The notes: generated by a model from the sequence alone, not told the origin. DNA of 64,000 nt from Pyxidicoccus xibeiensis (GCF_024198175.1 NZ_JAJVKV010000003.1:620001-684000); one strand, 5' to 3'. Shown: positions 32,432 to 41,548, counted from the stretch's first letter. Numbers and translations are program-made.

Positions 32432-33478
32432 GTGCGCTCGCCGGAGGATGAGACCGCTGACTTGGCGTTGCTGGAGGGAGCCGCGGTGGAGCCCGTGCGC
32501 GGGCAGGCCGCGCCACCGCCCTCGACACCTCCGCCGGAGGAGCTGCTGGCGGAGGCGCTTCGACCGCTGACCCCGGTGTCTCCGCACGGCACGCTCCTAC
32601 AGGGAATTGCCACGCCGCTGCCGGCGGCGGTGGTGCGCGGGCTGGTGCCAGGACAGGTGGTGGCCAGCCGCTACCGCGTGGAGAAGTGGCTGGGCGCCGG
32701 GGGCAGCTCCACCGTCTATGAAGTCACCGACCTGCGGCGGGACGTGCGCGTGGCGCTCAAGCTGCTGGCGGTGCCGCACGCGGATGCGGCACTGGTGGCG
32801 CGCTTCCGCCAGGAGGTGGAGCACGTCCGGGGGCTGGAGCACGTCAACATCCTCCGCGTCTTCGAGGCGGGGGCGGACGGGGAGCGGCACTTCCTGACGA
32901 TGGAGCTGCTGGAGGGAATGGACCTGCGCCAGCGGCTGGCGGCGCGGCGCCCCTCGCTGGCCGAGTCCCTGCGCTGGCTGACCCACGCCACCGTGGCGCT
33001 GGAGCACGCGCACGGGCGCGGCGTGCTGCACCGGGACGTGAAGCCCGCCAACCTCTTCATCACCCGCACGGGCGTGCTGAAGCTGATGGACTTCGGCCTG
33101 GCGCGGAGCACGCACGTGGCGGGCACCACGGCCCAGGGCGCGGTGCTCGGCACGCCGGAGTACATGGCGCCCGAGCAGGTGATGGGCAGCCCTCCGGTGT
33201 CACCGGCCACGGACCTGTACGCCCTGGGCGTGGTGGCCTACGAGCTGCTCACCGGACAGCTCCCCTTCCGCCACTCGCAGCCGGTGCCGCTGATGTTCCT
33301 CCACGTGCAGCAGCCCCCCGTCCCGCCGCGCACGCTGTGCCCCGGCGTGCCCGAGCCGTTCGAGCACGTGGTGCTGAAGCTGCTGGAGAAGCGGCCCGAG
33401 GACCGCTACCCCAGCGCGACGGCGCTGCGCTCCGCGCTCGCGAAGCTGTGGCCCCGGGTGCTCAAGGCACCCGCGTGA
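32432..33478 (+). CDS. Hanks-type Ser/Thr protein kinase
   Basis: This is a 348-residue soluble kinase. After a Pro-rich N-terminal segment of about 75 residues come the Gly-rich loop LGAGGSSTVYEV, the VALK lysine, the catalytic loop HRDVKPAN, the DFG motif MDFGLAR, and the APE-type GTPEYMAPEQ. All catalytic residues are present. There is no membrane segment or sensor domain. GGGAGGG four bases upstream sets the GTG start. It is probably co-transcribed with the ODP-like gene. Its 3' end overlaps the tail of the convergent gene by 17 bases. Confidence 0.9.
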   Translation: MRSPEDETADLALLEGAAVEPVRGQAAPPPSTPPPEELLAEALRPLTPVSPHGTLLQGIATPLPAAVVRGLVPGQVVASRYRVEKWLGAGGSSTVYEVTDLRRDVRVALKLLAVPHADAALVARFRQEVEHVRGLEHVNILRVFEAGADGERHFLTMELLEGMDLRQRLAARRPSLAESLRWLTHATVALEHAHGRGVLHRDVKPANLFITRTGVLKLMDFGLARSTHVAGTTAQGAVLGTPEYMAPEQVMGSPPVSPATDLYALGVVAYELLTGQLPFRHSQPVPLMFLHVQQPPVPPRTLCPGVPEPFEHVVLKLLEKRPEDRYPSATALRSALAKLWPRVLKAPA

Positions 33479-34133
33479 GGGCCACCGGCGCGGGAGCCCC
33501 TTCCGAGGGCCAGCGCGACAGCATGAGGCCGCGCCCTGGCGCCTGGCAGAGGGTGACGTAGCGCCCGCCGCCCGGGTGCAGGAAGTAGAGCGCGCGCGGC
33601 TCCTTGAAGGCCGCGGGCACGGAGGCCTCCCTCTCCGGCCAGAGGCTCCGGGCGCTGCTCCACGCGCGCACCACGGGCCGCTCGCGCAGGTGGTGGTGCA
33701 CCTCCACCACCACGCCGTCCACGTCCGCCGCGGACCACTCCAGCACCAGCGAGGCGCCCGGCTGCCGACGCTCGCTCAGCAGCGGGAAGGCGCGCGCCCC
33801 GGCGGATGCGGTGGCGTCCACCTTGGCGCCACGCAGGGGCTCCAGGAAGGCCACCTCCAGCCGCGTGGTGCCGGGCGGCACGCGGAAGGTATAGGCCATG
33901 CGGCCGGGGCTCGTCTTCGTTGCGCCCACGTACGCACGGGGGTCGGACTCCCGCAGCCGCGCGGGCTCTCCCACGCGGAACTGGTCCACGTCCTCGGGTG
34001 CGGCGAGCGCGGGCGCCTCGGAGGGAAGCTCCACGCGCTTCCAGCCCGCGGTCTGGTCCGACGGCGCCCAGCAGGTCCCCGTGGGAGCCATGGCCAGCCA
34101 CAGGGCGCTGGAGAGGGAGAGCAGGGGCCCCAT
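33462..34133 (-). CDS. Secreted protein of unknown function
   Basis: This 223-residue protein has an N-terminal signal peptide (LLSLSSALWLAMAPTG). The mature part is rich in beta-strand-like sequence and lacks cysteine pairs or enzymatic motifs I can name. It starts one base after the stop of the upstream membrane-protein gene, so the two form an operon. Its last 17 bases overlap the end of the convergent kinase gene. Confidence 0.75.
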   Translation of the reverse strand: MGPLLSLSSALWLAMAPTGTCWAPSDQTAGWKRVELPSEAPALAAPEDVDQFRVGEPARLRESDPRAYVGATKTSPGRMAYTFRVPPGTTRLEVAFLEPLRGAKVDATASAGARAFPLLSERRQPGASLVLEWSAADVDGVVVEVHHHLRERPVVRAWSSARSLWPEREASVPAAFKEPRALYFLHPGGGRYVTLCQAPGRGLMLSRWPSEGAPAPVALTRVP

Positions 34134-34134
34134 G

Positions 34135-34845
34135 TCAGCGGCTCCGGACGGTGGCCGGAGCCGGAGCCCGGGAGGACAGCCAGGCGGCGCCCAGCATCAG
34201 CGCGCCCGCGGCGGCCAGCCCCACCACGCGCAGCGAGCCGTGCAGGTGCATGGTGTCGTAGACCAGGGCCTTGCCCACGGCGATGGCGACGAAGGCGAAG
34301 CCCGCGTCGCGGATGACGGGCGTGCCGCGCTGGCGGCCGGTGAGCACCAGGGCCACGCCCACGACGAGCCACCCCAGCGTGAGCACCAGCCGGCGGGCCA
34401 CGTTGTCCTCGGCGATGCCCAGCGTGAGGAAGTGGAAGTAGAAGGCCCAGGAGCCGGCGATGACCGCGGCGCTGAGGCCGAACCAGACGAGCGCGTCCTG
34501 GACGCGGTCCCGGGGGCCGTCCGCCCCGGGACGCGAGCGCAGCAGCGTCACCGCGGCCACGGCGAGCGTCGCCGCGAGGCCCACGAGCAGCATCGGCTCC
34601 TTCGTCGCGGCATACCAGAGGCCTCCGGCCACCGCGCAGCCGAGCACGAGGACGGGGCCCGCCAGCCGCTGCACCCGGCTCACGTCCAGCAGCGCCACGC
34701 CCGCCGCCACGGCCGCGGCCACCGCGAGCAGCAGCTCCCGGGGGACCTGCAAATCTCTCCAAAGGAACACCACCGCCAGCGCCAAGAGCCCCGCCCCCAC
34801 GCTGCCCAGCACCCGCACGTCCCACTTCGTCGACACCGTGTTCAT
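34135..34845 (-). CDS. DUF2339-like polytopic membrane protein
   Basis: This 236-residue protein has about eight hydrophobic segments. The C-terminal KALVYDTMHLHGSLRVVGLA followed by a last membrane helix resembles the repeat seen in DUF2339-family membrane proteins, although this copy is short. GGGAGGA lies upstream of the ATG. It is the first gene of a pair with the secreted protein. No transport or catalytic motif is visible. Confidence 0.75.
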   Translation of the reverse strand: MNTVSTKWDVRVLGSVGAGLLALAVVFLWRDLQVPRELLLAVAAAVAAGVALLDVSRVQRLAGPVLVLGCAVAGGLWYAATKEPMLLVGLAATLAVAAVTLLRSRPGADGPRDRVQDALVWFGLSAAVIAGSWAFYFHFLTLGIAEDNVARRLVLTLGWLVVGVALVLTGRQRGTPVIRDAGFAFVAIAVGKALVYDTMHLHGSLRVVGLAAAGALMLGAAWLSSRAPAPATVRSR

Positions 34846-35050
34846 CCGAGTCCTCCCTCGCCTGTGACTGCGCGTGGAGGAGCCCTGATTGCAGCCGCCC
34901 TGCCAACCCATGACGCACGGCGGCAGGCGGGTTTGCGCAACTTGTCGTGCAGGGGGGTTGTGCAGGGGTGTGCAGCGGAGCGCACAGGCATGTCCCAATC
35001 ACTGCACAGCGGGTGTCCAAGATTTGCGCTCCATTTCGGGAAAAAACGTC

Positions 35051-35065
35051 TGACTCGGCGAGTCA
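35051..35065. promoter_or_regulatory. Operator-like inverted repeat upstream of lipoprotein gene
   Basis: TGACTC-GGC-GAGTCA is a perfect 6+6 inverted repeat with a 3-base centre, 86 bases before the lipoprotein start at 35151. The surrounding spacer (34846-35150) is otherwise without recognised features apart from several TGCAC/GTGCA words. A regulator-binding site is possible. Confidence 0.35.
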
Positions 35066-35150
35066 TGCACTCGTGTGGCATCTGTCATTGGCCTGCTGAG
35101 TGCACAGGGGACCGGCGTCGTCCCCGTCTCGCTGAATTGAGAGGCAATTC

Positions 35151-36701
35151 ATGTTGAACTGGCGTTCGAGTCTCATTCCACTCCTGCTCTGCACCACCAC
35201 CTGGCTGGGCTGCTCCGACGATGAGCCCACGCCCACCCCCACGCCCGATGCCGGCGTGGAGGACACCCAGGTGCGCGTCAAGGGCTTCCGCCGCAACCTC
35301 ACGGCCAGCGGGTTCACCGAGCCCCGGCCGGAGGACTTCACGCAAGAGCCCGTCCAGCTGTTCGTGGAGCAGGGAGAGGCGCTCGTTCCCTTCACGGGCG
35401 CGCCCGGCGCAGCGGGGGAATACTTGTTCACCGACGTGCCCGACGGCACGTACTACGTGCGGTGGGGCACCAACATCATCGTCACGCGCAACCGCGACCT
35501 GGACGTGAGCACGAACTCCCTGGGCCGGCCGGACGGGCAGGAGCTGGAAGTGGAACCGAGGGTGGACCTCGAGCTGGACGGGCTGGAGCCCTGGTACCAG
35601 CGGTCGGGCCCCATCGGCCTGAACAACCCCTCCGACGCGCTCCAGCTCATCTCCGAGGAGCGGGGCCACGTGGCGGACGTGTCTCCCGGCCTCGACATGA
35701 CCAGTGGAGCGACCTCGGTGAGGGAGCAGGGCATCTACTACGCCAGCGTCACCATCGGGTCGATGCCCCGGTTCGAGGCGGAGCGGGGAGACCGGGCCTG
35801 GCTGGTGCAGCAATCCTCCCGGGAGTGGGGGACGCCGCCCGCGGGCCAGGTCCAGCGCTACCACGGGGCGAGCCGTGGCCTCCACCTGCCTCCCTTCTCG
35901 ACGTCCAGCGACACCCCGCTGGTCCTCCAGGGCACGCTCCAGCCGCTGCCCCAGCAGCAGCTCACCCTCGACTGGAAGGTCTCCGAGTTCGCCAACCTCG
36001 CCAGCCAGGTGCACCCCCAGGCCACCCTCCGGACCTCGAGCTTCACCGTCTTCGTCGCTGCCCATGGCACACGCAATGGCTGGGTCGGGTACTCGGGTGA
36101 CTTGCTGAACGTCTATCTGGCCCGGAATTCGGCCTCGGACGTGACCGTGCCGATGACCTTCGGCAATCCCTCCCCCTCCACCTGGGGCCTGGTCGGCGGC
36201 CTCTCCCACACCTTCACCGTCCCGGCGACCATCCCCGGGGAGCCCGAGCGGATCATCACCGGGAGCCTCTACGTGTCCGACGAGGCCTCACGCTTCACGG
36301 GCCGACCGCTCCGCCCGGGCCTCCTTCCTCCCCGGGAGCTGACCCTGGACGGAGCCGAGGGCTATACCGCGCGCACCTTCACCACCGGGGCTCACGTCAT
36401 CGGCTGGCGTCACCCCGCGGCCGGGGCGCCGGACGCCTATCGCGTGAGGGTCCGCCAGATGCGGGGGGACGCGGAGTTCCGTACCACCGTCACGGCCTTC
36501 GGGTTCTACCTGGATGGTGACGCCACCTCCGTCCGCCTGCCCGCCGACGTGCTGCAGCCGGGTCAGTACTACTTCATCGACGTCGGGGCCATCCGGGCGG
36601 AGGGCTACGACCCGACGGGGAAGCCGTTCCTCATCTCCGACGTGGTGACCCAGAGCACCGCCGCCACCGTCTCCGGCCTGCTCACCGTGCCCGCGCAGTA
36701 A
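35151..36701 (+). CDS. Surface lipoprotein, paralogue of the next gene
   Basis: This is a 516-residue lipoprotein. The signal peptide ends at the lipobox WLGC near residue 21, followed by an acidic Asp/Thr/Pro linker. The mature part is beta-rich and has the same plan as the protein encoded at 36850: an early carboxypeptidase-like beta segment (LFTDVPDGTYYVRWG), then VSEFANLASQVHPQA, GWVGYSGDLL and FYLDGDATSVRLPADVLQPG. No catalytic motif is seen. It is likely to sit on the outer membrane. A weak GAGAGG precedes the ATG. Confidence 0.8.
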   Translation: MLNWRSSLIPLLLCTTTWLGCSDDEPTPTPTPDAGVEDTQVRVKGFRRNLTASGFTEPRPEDFTQEPVQLFVEQGEALVPFTGAPGAAGEYLFTDVPDGTYYVRWGTNIIVTRNRDLDVSTNSLGRPDGQELEVEPRVDLELDGLEPWYQRSGPIGLNNPSDALQLISEERGHVADVSPGLDMTSGATSVREQGIYYASVTIGSMPRFEAERGDRAWLVQQSSREWGTPPAGQVQRYHGASRGLHLPPFSTSSDTPLVLQGTLQPLPQQQLTLDWKVSEFANLASQVHPQATLRTSSFTVFVAAHGTRNGWVGYSGDLLNVYLARNSASDVTVPMTFGNPSPSTWGLVGGLSHTFTVPATIPGEPERIITGSLYVSDEASRFTGRPLRPGLLPPRELTLDGAEGYTARTFTTGAHVIGWRHPAAGAPDAYRVRVRQMRGDAEFRTTVTAFGFYLDGDATSVRLPADVLQPGQYYFIDVGAIRAEGYDPTGKPFLISDVVTQSTAATVSGLLTVPAQ

Positions 36702-36718
36702 CACCTGGAGTCCCTGGC

Positions 36719-36744
36719 GCCGGTGGGAAGCACTTCCCACCGGC
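36719..36744 (+). terminator. Hairpin between paralogous lipoprotein genes
   Basis: GCCGGTGGGAAG (36719-36730) and CTTCCCACCGGC (36733-36744) are perfect inverted repeats separated by two bases, 17 bases after the stop codon. It is a likely terminator, so the paralogues may be separate transcription units. Confidence 0.6.
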
Positions 36745-36849
36745 CCTCGGATTGTCAGACACCTCCCCGTATTCACAGGCAACCCGGGCCGCTATGGTTT
36801 CGTGCCCGCAGCTGCCGTGGGCGGGGGGACCGAATCAGGAGGGGAAACG

Positions 36850-38607
36850 ATGAACACCGGGACACACCTGCCGGGTTGGCGTCTGGTATTGCTTTCGCTG
36901 TTGCTGTGCACCACCTGGCTGGGCTGCTCCGACGACCCCGAGCCGAAGCCGGACGGCGGCACGGTGGTGGACGCGGGCACCGACTCGGGCACGGGCCCGG
37001 TGGACTCCGGGACGGACGCGGGCACGGATGCCGGCACCGACGCGGGGACGGATGCGGGCTCCGATGCGGGGACGGATGCGGGCTCCGATGCGGGCACGGA
37101 TGCGGGCACGGACGCGGGGACAGATGCGGGCGTCGACGCGGGCCCTCCGGACGACACGGTGCGCATCCGGCGGTTCTACCGCTACCGGAACGCCAGCGGC
37201 GTGGAGGAGGTGCCGGCGGACTTCACCGAGGACCCCGTCGAGCTGTTCGTCGTGGACGGCGACCGCTTCGTCCCCGTCCCGGGCGCCGAGAGCGGACCGG
37301 GGCTGTACGCCTTCCCGGACGTGCCGCTGGACACCCCCTACTACGCGAGGGTGGGCACCTCCTTCATCGTCACCGACGCGCGCACCCTGGACCTGAGCGT
37401 CAACTTCCTGGGCCGCGCCGATGCAGGCCCCGTCACCCTGAGGGATGGGGGGAGCCACGTGGCGAACGTGGACCTGAGCGGGCTGGAGCCCTGGCGGAGC
37501 TCCCTGCCCGTCACCCAGGAGAACCCCTCCACGAGCATCCAGCTGGTCTCCGGTGAGGTGGACTTCGCGACGTACCTCACCCTCGGTAACGCCGAGGATG
37601 GAGACGTCACGGTGCGCGAGAACACCGTGGTCTTCGACAACGCGATGGTGGGGCCGGTGCCCGTGTTCGAGGCGGCGCGCGGGGACCGGGCCTGGGTGCT
37701 GCAGATGTCTCCCCGGGACCTTGACCTGGGCCCGGTGCCCGACGGCGGCGTCCAGCGCTACAGCACGGCCGTGCGTGCCGCGCACCTGCCTCCGCTCTCC
37801 TATGACGGCACCGCGCCCCTGTCCGTCCAGGCAACGCTCTCCGCGCTGCCCATGAACGAGCTGCCGTTCGACTGGAGGGTGTCCGAGTTCGCGGCGCTCG
37901 CCGCCGAGGTGCATCCGGACGCCACCCCACGTTCGTCCAGCTTCTACCTCCGGCCCGCCGCGCACGGCCCACCCGAGGGCTGGGTGGGGTATTCGGGCGA
38001 GCTGCTCTCGCTCGTCCGCCCCCGCGGGGAGACGTCCAATGTCCAGGCGACGCTGCTCTACGGCAACCCCTTCCCGTCCAGCTGGGGCCTGGTGGGCTTT
38101 GCGTCCACGTCCTTCCAGCTGCCGTTCCAGTTCCCCGGGCATCCCGTCCTCCTCTCGGCCAACATCTTCGTCGCCGACCGGGCCTCCAGCCTGGCAGAGG
38201 GGCCGATGGCCCCGCGCATCCGGCCGCCCCGCGCGCTCAGGGTGGATGGGACGGATGCGTACGAGAACCGCCCCCTTCCGCTCGGCCCCCATGTCGTGAC
38301 GTGGCAGCCGCCGGCCACCGGGACACCGGACGCGTACGTGCTGCGACTGGTGTACTTCGCTCGCGTCGACGAGACGTCGTTCGTCACCCGGGACGCGGCC
38401 TCCCTCTACGTGGACGGCAGGGCCACCTCCGTGCGGCTGCCGTCCAGCGTCCTCACCGCGGGCGAGCACTACTACCTGCTCGTGGCTGCCATCCACTCGC
38501 CGGGCTACGACGTCTCGGACAGGCCGCTGACGCTCACCGACCGGGACGTCAACGCCCGGGCGCCGACGGTCTCCGGACTGCTCAGCGTTCCGGACGCGGG
38601 GCCCTGA
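36850..38607 (+). CDS. Surface lipoprotein with Asp-Ala-Gly repeats
   Basis: This is a 585-residue paralogue of the preceding lipoprotein. A signal peptide with lipobox WLGC leads into a linker of about 12 tandem Asp-Ala-Gly-Thr/Ser units (about residues 52-98). The conserved beta-rich body shares VSEFAALAAEVHPDA, GWVGYSGELL and SLYVDGRATSVRLPSSVL with its neighbour. The repeat is a long acidic spacer of the kind that lifts a domain off the membrane. AGGAGGGG lies before the ATG. The function is unknown. Confidence 0.82.
   Translation: MNTGTHLPGWRLVLLSLLLCTTWLGCSDDPEPKPDGGTVVDAGTDSGTGPVDSGTDAGTDAGTDAGTDAGSDAGTDAGSDAGTDAGTDAGTDAGVDAGPPDDTVRIRRFYRYRNASGVEEVPADFTEDPVELFVVDGDRFVPVPGAESGPGLYAFPDVPLDTPYYARVGTSFIVTDARTLDLSVNFLGRADAGPVTLRDGGSHVANVDLSGLEPWRSSLPVTQENPSTSIQLVSGEVDFATYLTLGNAEDGDVTVRENTVVFDNAMVGPVPVFEAARGDRAWVLQMSPRDLDLGPVPDGGVQRYSTAVRAAHLPPLSYDGTAPLSVQATLSALPMNELPFDWRVSEFAALAAEVHPDATPRSSSFYLRPAAHGPPEGWVGYSGELLSLVRPRGETSNVQATLLYGNPFPSSWGLVGFASTSFQLPFQFPGHPVLLSANIFVADRASSLAEGPMAPRIRPPRALRVDGTDAYENRPLPLGPHVVTWQPPATGTPDAYVLRLVYFARVDETSFVTRDAASLYVDGRATSVRLPSSVLTAGEHYYLLVAAIHSPGYDVSDRPLTLTDRDVNARAPTVSGLLSVPDAGP
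37003..37143 (+). repeat. 12-bp tandem repeat coding for DAG(T/S)
   Basis: About 11.75 copies of a 12-base unit encode D-(A/S)-G-(T/S/V). Copies differ mostly at synonymous positions (GAC/GAT, GCG/GCC, GGC/GGG). Such arrays can change length by slippage, which would alter the lipoprotein spacer without shifting the frame. Confidence 0.85.
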
Positions 38608-38620
38608 GCCACCGTCGTCC

Positions 38621-38652
38621 AGGGCCGGTGGGCACCGTGTCCCGCCGGCCCT
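38621..38652. terminator. Bidirectional hairpin between convergent genes
   Basis: AGGGCCGGTGGG (38621-38632) pairs with CCCGCCGGCCCT (38641-38652) with a single T/G mismatch and an 8-base loop. It lies between the lipoprotein stop (38607) and the MFS gene stop (38666) and can serve both strands. Confidence 0.6.
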
Positions 38653-38665
38653 GCCCGCTTCCGGC

Positions 38666-40042
38666 TCACCGGCCGGAGGTCGCCATGCCTTCCATCCGGC
38701 CCGGTGCCGCCACCGCCAGCATGAGCGCCACCAGGGCGGCGATGCCGCCCGCCATGGCGAACTGGATGGCGAAGTGGCCCCGCGCGAGCGCCAGCAGGGC
38801 CACCGTCAGCGAGCCTCCCAGAAGGCGCGTGGCGTAGAGGCTGCTCGTGACGATGCCCCGGTGGTGCCAGGGTGCGCGGGACTGGGGACCAATCAGCGAG
38901 GTGCTCGCGGCCGGCCCCAGCCCCAGGCCCAGGATGCCCAGCCCCACGAGCGCGGCGGGCACACCCCAGCCGAGCGCGGCGGACAGGGAGAGGACTCCGG
39001 CGCCCGCCGCCGCCACCGCGAAGCCCACGCCCGCGCTCAGGCGCATGCCGCCGCGCACCAGCAGCTTCACGCCGAAGGTGGAGCCCACGGACCAGCCCAG
39101 CAGCATGGGCAACAGCGCCAGCCCCGCGCCCAGCGGCGAGTGGCCGCCCTGCTCCGTCATCCACAGGGGCACCCACGCGGCCATGCTGTACAAGAGCGCG
39201 CCGCCGGCGATGCCGCCCGCCACGCCGCTGAGCACGGTGCGGTCCTTCAGCAATTCCACGGGCAGCAGCGGCGACGCGGACGCGCGCTGCTGGCGCACCA
39301 GCGCCGCGCCCACGGCCACCGCGCCCAGCACGCACAGCCACCGGCCCTGCGCGTGGCCGGGCTCCAGGGAGAAGAGGAGCAGCGCCGCGGATGTGCCCGC
39401 CAGGAGCGGCCCCCACCGGTCCAGCTTCACGTCCGAGCGGCGCGGCGGGTCGCGGTAGGACAGGTACAAGAGCGCGGCGGCGAACAGGCCCACGGGCACG
39501 TTGACCAGGAACACCCAGCGCCACGAGGCGTGCATCACCAGCCAGCCGCCGATGAGCGGGCCCACGACGTTGCCCGCGCCCCAGGCGCCGGTGAACAGGC
39601 CCTGCACGGCGGCGCGCTCGCGCAGGGTGTAGAGGTCCGCGCTGATGGTGAGCGTGGTGGGCTGGAGGGCGCCCGCGCCCAGGCCCTGCACCACGCGGAA
39701 GGCGATGAGCGCGGGGACGGAGTCCGCCAGGCCGCACAGCGCCGAGCCCACCAGGAACAGCCCCATGCCGCCGAAGAAGACGGGCCTGCGGCCCAGCCGG
39801 TCCGCCAGCTTGCCGGAGATGAGGACGCCCACGGTGGAGGCGAAGAGGAAGGCGGAGAACACCCACGAGTAGAGGTGCTGGCCGCCCAGCTCCCGGGTGA
39901 TGGTGGGCATGGCGCTCGTCACCACCGTGCCCTCGAAGGCGCTGACCACCAGGGCCAGCAACACCGCCCCGGTGGCCATCCGCCGCGCCGTGCCCGGGCG
40001 CGCGGTGGCCAGGGGCTCCACCGTCAAGCCGCTTCCATCCAT
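38666..40042 (-). CDS. MFS drug exporter, DHA2-type
   Basis: This 458-residue protein has 12-14 membrane segments and major-facilitator motif A (GKLADRLGRRPVFFGG) after helix 2. It also has a DHA2/EmrB-like early segment ALVVSAFEGTVVTSAMPTI. It would export a toxic compound using the proton gradient. The start at 40042 follows the first conserved residues; longer forms from 40093 would overrun the regulatory sites. It is divergent from a LysR gene 71 bases away and probably under its control. Confidence 0.87.
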   Translation of the reverse strand: MDGSGLTVEPLATARPGTARRMATGAVLLALVVSAFEGTVVTSAMPTITRELGGQHLYSWVFSAFLFASTVGVLISGKLADRLGRRPVFFGGMGLFLVGSALCGLADSVPALIAFRVVQGLGAGALQPTTLTISADLYTLRERAAVQGLFTGAWGAGNVVGPLIGGWLVMHASWRWVFLVNVPVGLFAAALLYLSYRDPPRRSDVKLDRWGPLLAGTSAALLLFSLEPGHAQGRWLCVLGAVAVGAALVRQQRASASPLLPVELLKDRTVLSGVAGGIAGGALLYSMAAWVPLWMTEQGGHSPLGAGLALLPMLLGWSVGSTFGVKLLVRGGMRLSAGVGFAVAAAGAGVLSLSAALGWGVPAALVGLGILGLGLGPAASTSLIGPQSRAPWHHRGIVTSSLYATRLLGGSLTVALLALARGHFAIQFAMAGGIAALVALMLAVAAPGRMEGMATSGR

Positions 40043-40069
40043 GCCTCTACGTGTACGCCCCTGCCGGCC

Positions 40070-40115
40070 ATGCGGAAACCGCATCTTCCGCATAGACTGC
40101 TTGCGGAAACCGCAT
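40070..40115. promoter_or_regulatory. LysR-type operator sites between lysR and MFS genes
   Basis: TGCGGAAACCGCA, a perfect palindrome of the T-N11-A LysR-box type, occurs twice: 40071-40083 and 40102-40114. An inverted half-site CTTCCGCAT lies between them (40085-40093). The second copy runs into the ATG of the LysR gene (40114), so binding there should repress the regulator's own expression. The first copy lies 28 bases upstream of the divergent MFS start. Confidence 0.75.
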
Positions 40116-41043
40116 GACGACCGAACAGCTCAAGGCCTTCCTCCAGGTGGCCCAGGAGGGCCGCCTCTCCCTCGCGGCACTCGGACTGGGCCTGTCCCAG
40201 TCCGGCCTGTCGCGCCAGCTCCAGTCCCTGGAGGCGGAGCTGGGCACGCGCCTGCTCGTCCGCACCCCAGGCGGGGCAGTGCTGACGGACGCGGGGGAGC
40301 GCTTCCTGCCCCACGCCCGGCGGGCACTGGAGGCGCTCTCCGCGGGCACCTCGGAGCTGGACCGGCTGTCGAGCACGCCCCGCGGCATGGTGTCCCTGGG
40401 GACGCTGCACACGGTGGGGGCGTACCTGATGCCGGACATCATCCCCGCCTTCGCGCAGCGCTACCCGGAGGTGCGGCCCCGGCTGAGCGAGGGCATGGCC
40501 GCGGCGCTGGAGGAAGGCGTGGCGCGGGGCGCGCTGGACGTGGCGATTCTCACGCTGCCGGTGCGCCGGGCGGACCTGGTGGCGCAGAAGCTGTGGGAGG
40601 AGGGACTGGTGCTGGCGGTGCCGCGCGGGCACCGGTTGACGCGGCTGGGAAAGCCCGTGGCGCTGGCGGACGTGGTGGAGGAGTCATGGGTGGTCATCCC
40701 GGGGATGAGCGGCACGCGGGCGCTGGAGGCGGCCTGTGAGGCGCGCGGGGTGACGCCGAAGCTGGTGCTGGAGACGGACAACGCGGAGGCCATCCGCCGC
40801 ATGGTGGAGCGCGGGCTGGGCGTGGCGCTGGTGCCGGAGCTGATGGCGCGAGACCACCAGTCGCGGGGCTTCGACGTGGTGCCGCTGGTGCGAGGCAGCC
40901 TGAAGCGGCAGGTGGCGCTGGTGCACCGAGGCGAGGGCTACCTCACTGCGGCGGCGCGGGCGATGAAGGCCTTCATCGTGGAGAGCGTCCGCGCCATGCC
41001 CGAGCCCTGGGGCGCGAAGAAGCGCGGTGGGGGCCCGTCGTGA
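40114..41043 (+). CDS. LysR-family transcriptional regulator
   Basis: This 309-residue regulator has an N-terminal winged helix-turn-helix (LAALGLGLSQSGLSRQLQSL, about 20-40). The two-lobed LysR substrate-binding domain follows (about 90-295, including RGMVSLGTLHTVGAYLMPDI). It is transcribed away from the MFS exporter gene and its start overlaps one of two copies of TGCGGAAACCGCA, which fits an autoregulated local regulator of the exporter. The inducer is unknown. Confidence 0.9.
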   Translation: MTTEQLKAFLQVAQEGRLSLAALGLGLSQSGLSRQLQSLEAELGTRLLVRTPGGAVLTDAGERFLPHARRALEALSAGTSELDRLSSTPRGMVSLGTLHTVGAYLMPDIIPAFAQRYPEVRPRLSEGMAAALEEGVARGALDVAILTLPVRRADLVAQKLWEEGLVLAVPRGHRLTRLGKPVALADVVEESWVVIPGMSGTRALEAACEARGVTPKLVLETDNAEAIRRMVERGLGVALVPELMARDHQSRGFDVVPLVRGSLKRQVALVHRGEGYLTAAARAMKAFIVESVRAMPEPWGAKKRGGGPS

Positions 41044-41185
41044 ATCTGTCGCTCCTCTCAGAATTCCGAGGAGTTCCGAGTGGGCGTTGGCGTGGCCCCA
41101 CTCCAAGGGTGCGAAATATCGGCGAGGGCGGACTGGTCCGCGCCTTGCTGTGGGTCCAGGGCGTCACTCACTCGAGGGAGCACCG

Positions 41186-41548
41186 ATGAACTGGAAGAAC
41201 GCGGTGGCGGGTTGCCTGGCGGTCCTGGCCCTGGCGGCCTGTGGCTCGGAAGAGGAGGACACGCTGCGGCAGGGGCGGCTGGCCCTGCGTGACGGGCAGT
41301 CGCTCGGCCAGGCGCAGGAGTGCGGCGTGGGCCTGCCCCAGTGCGCCCAGGACCTGAGCTGCATTTCGTTCACCCTGGATGGCGTGTCCCAGGCGCGCTG
41401 TGTGGACGAGAGCACCCTGTGTGGAGAGCTCCTCACGTGCACGGGTGGCACCGAGTGCACCATCGCGATGTCATACCCCGGCCAGGCGTTCTGTGCCGGC
41501 CGGTGCGAGGGGCCGGACTGCGACGACTCGGTGTCCTCCACGCCGTAG
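41186..41548 (+). CDS. Cysteine-rich lipoprotein
   Basis: This is a 120-residue precursor with signal peptide and lipobox LAAC near residue 20. The mature part has ten further cysteines in regular spacing (for example CGVGLPQCAQDLSC and CAGRCEGPDC), suggesting several disulfides. GAGGGAG precedes the ATG. Function unknown. Confidence 0.78.
   Translation: MNWKNAVAGCLAVLALAACGSEEEDTLRQGRLALRDGQSLGQAQECGVGLPQCAQDLSCISFTLDGVSQARCVDESTLCGELLTCTGGTECTIAMSYPGQAFCAGRCEGPDCDDSVSSTP

Noticed and set aside
33462..33478. 17-base tail overlap of convergent kinase and secreted-protein genes as a possible frameshift
   Set aside because: Both reading frames are intact to normal ends; a simple tail-to-tail overlap explains it.
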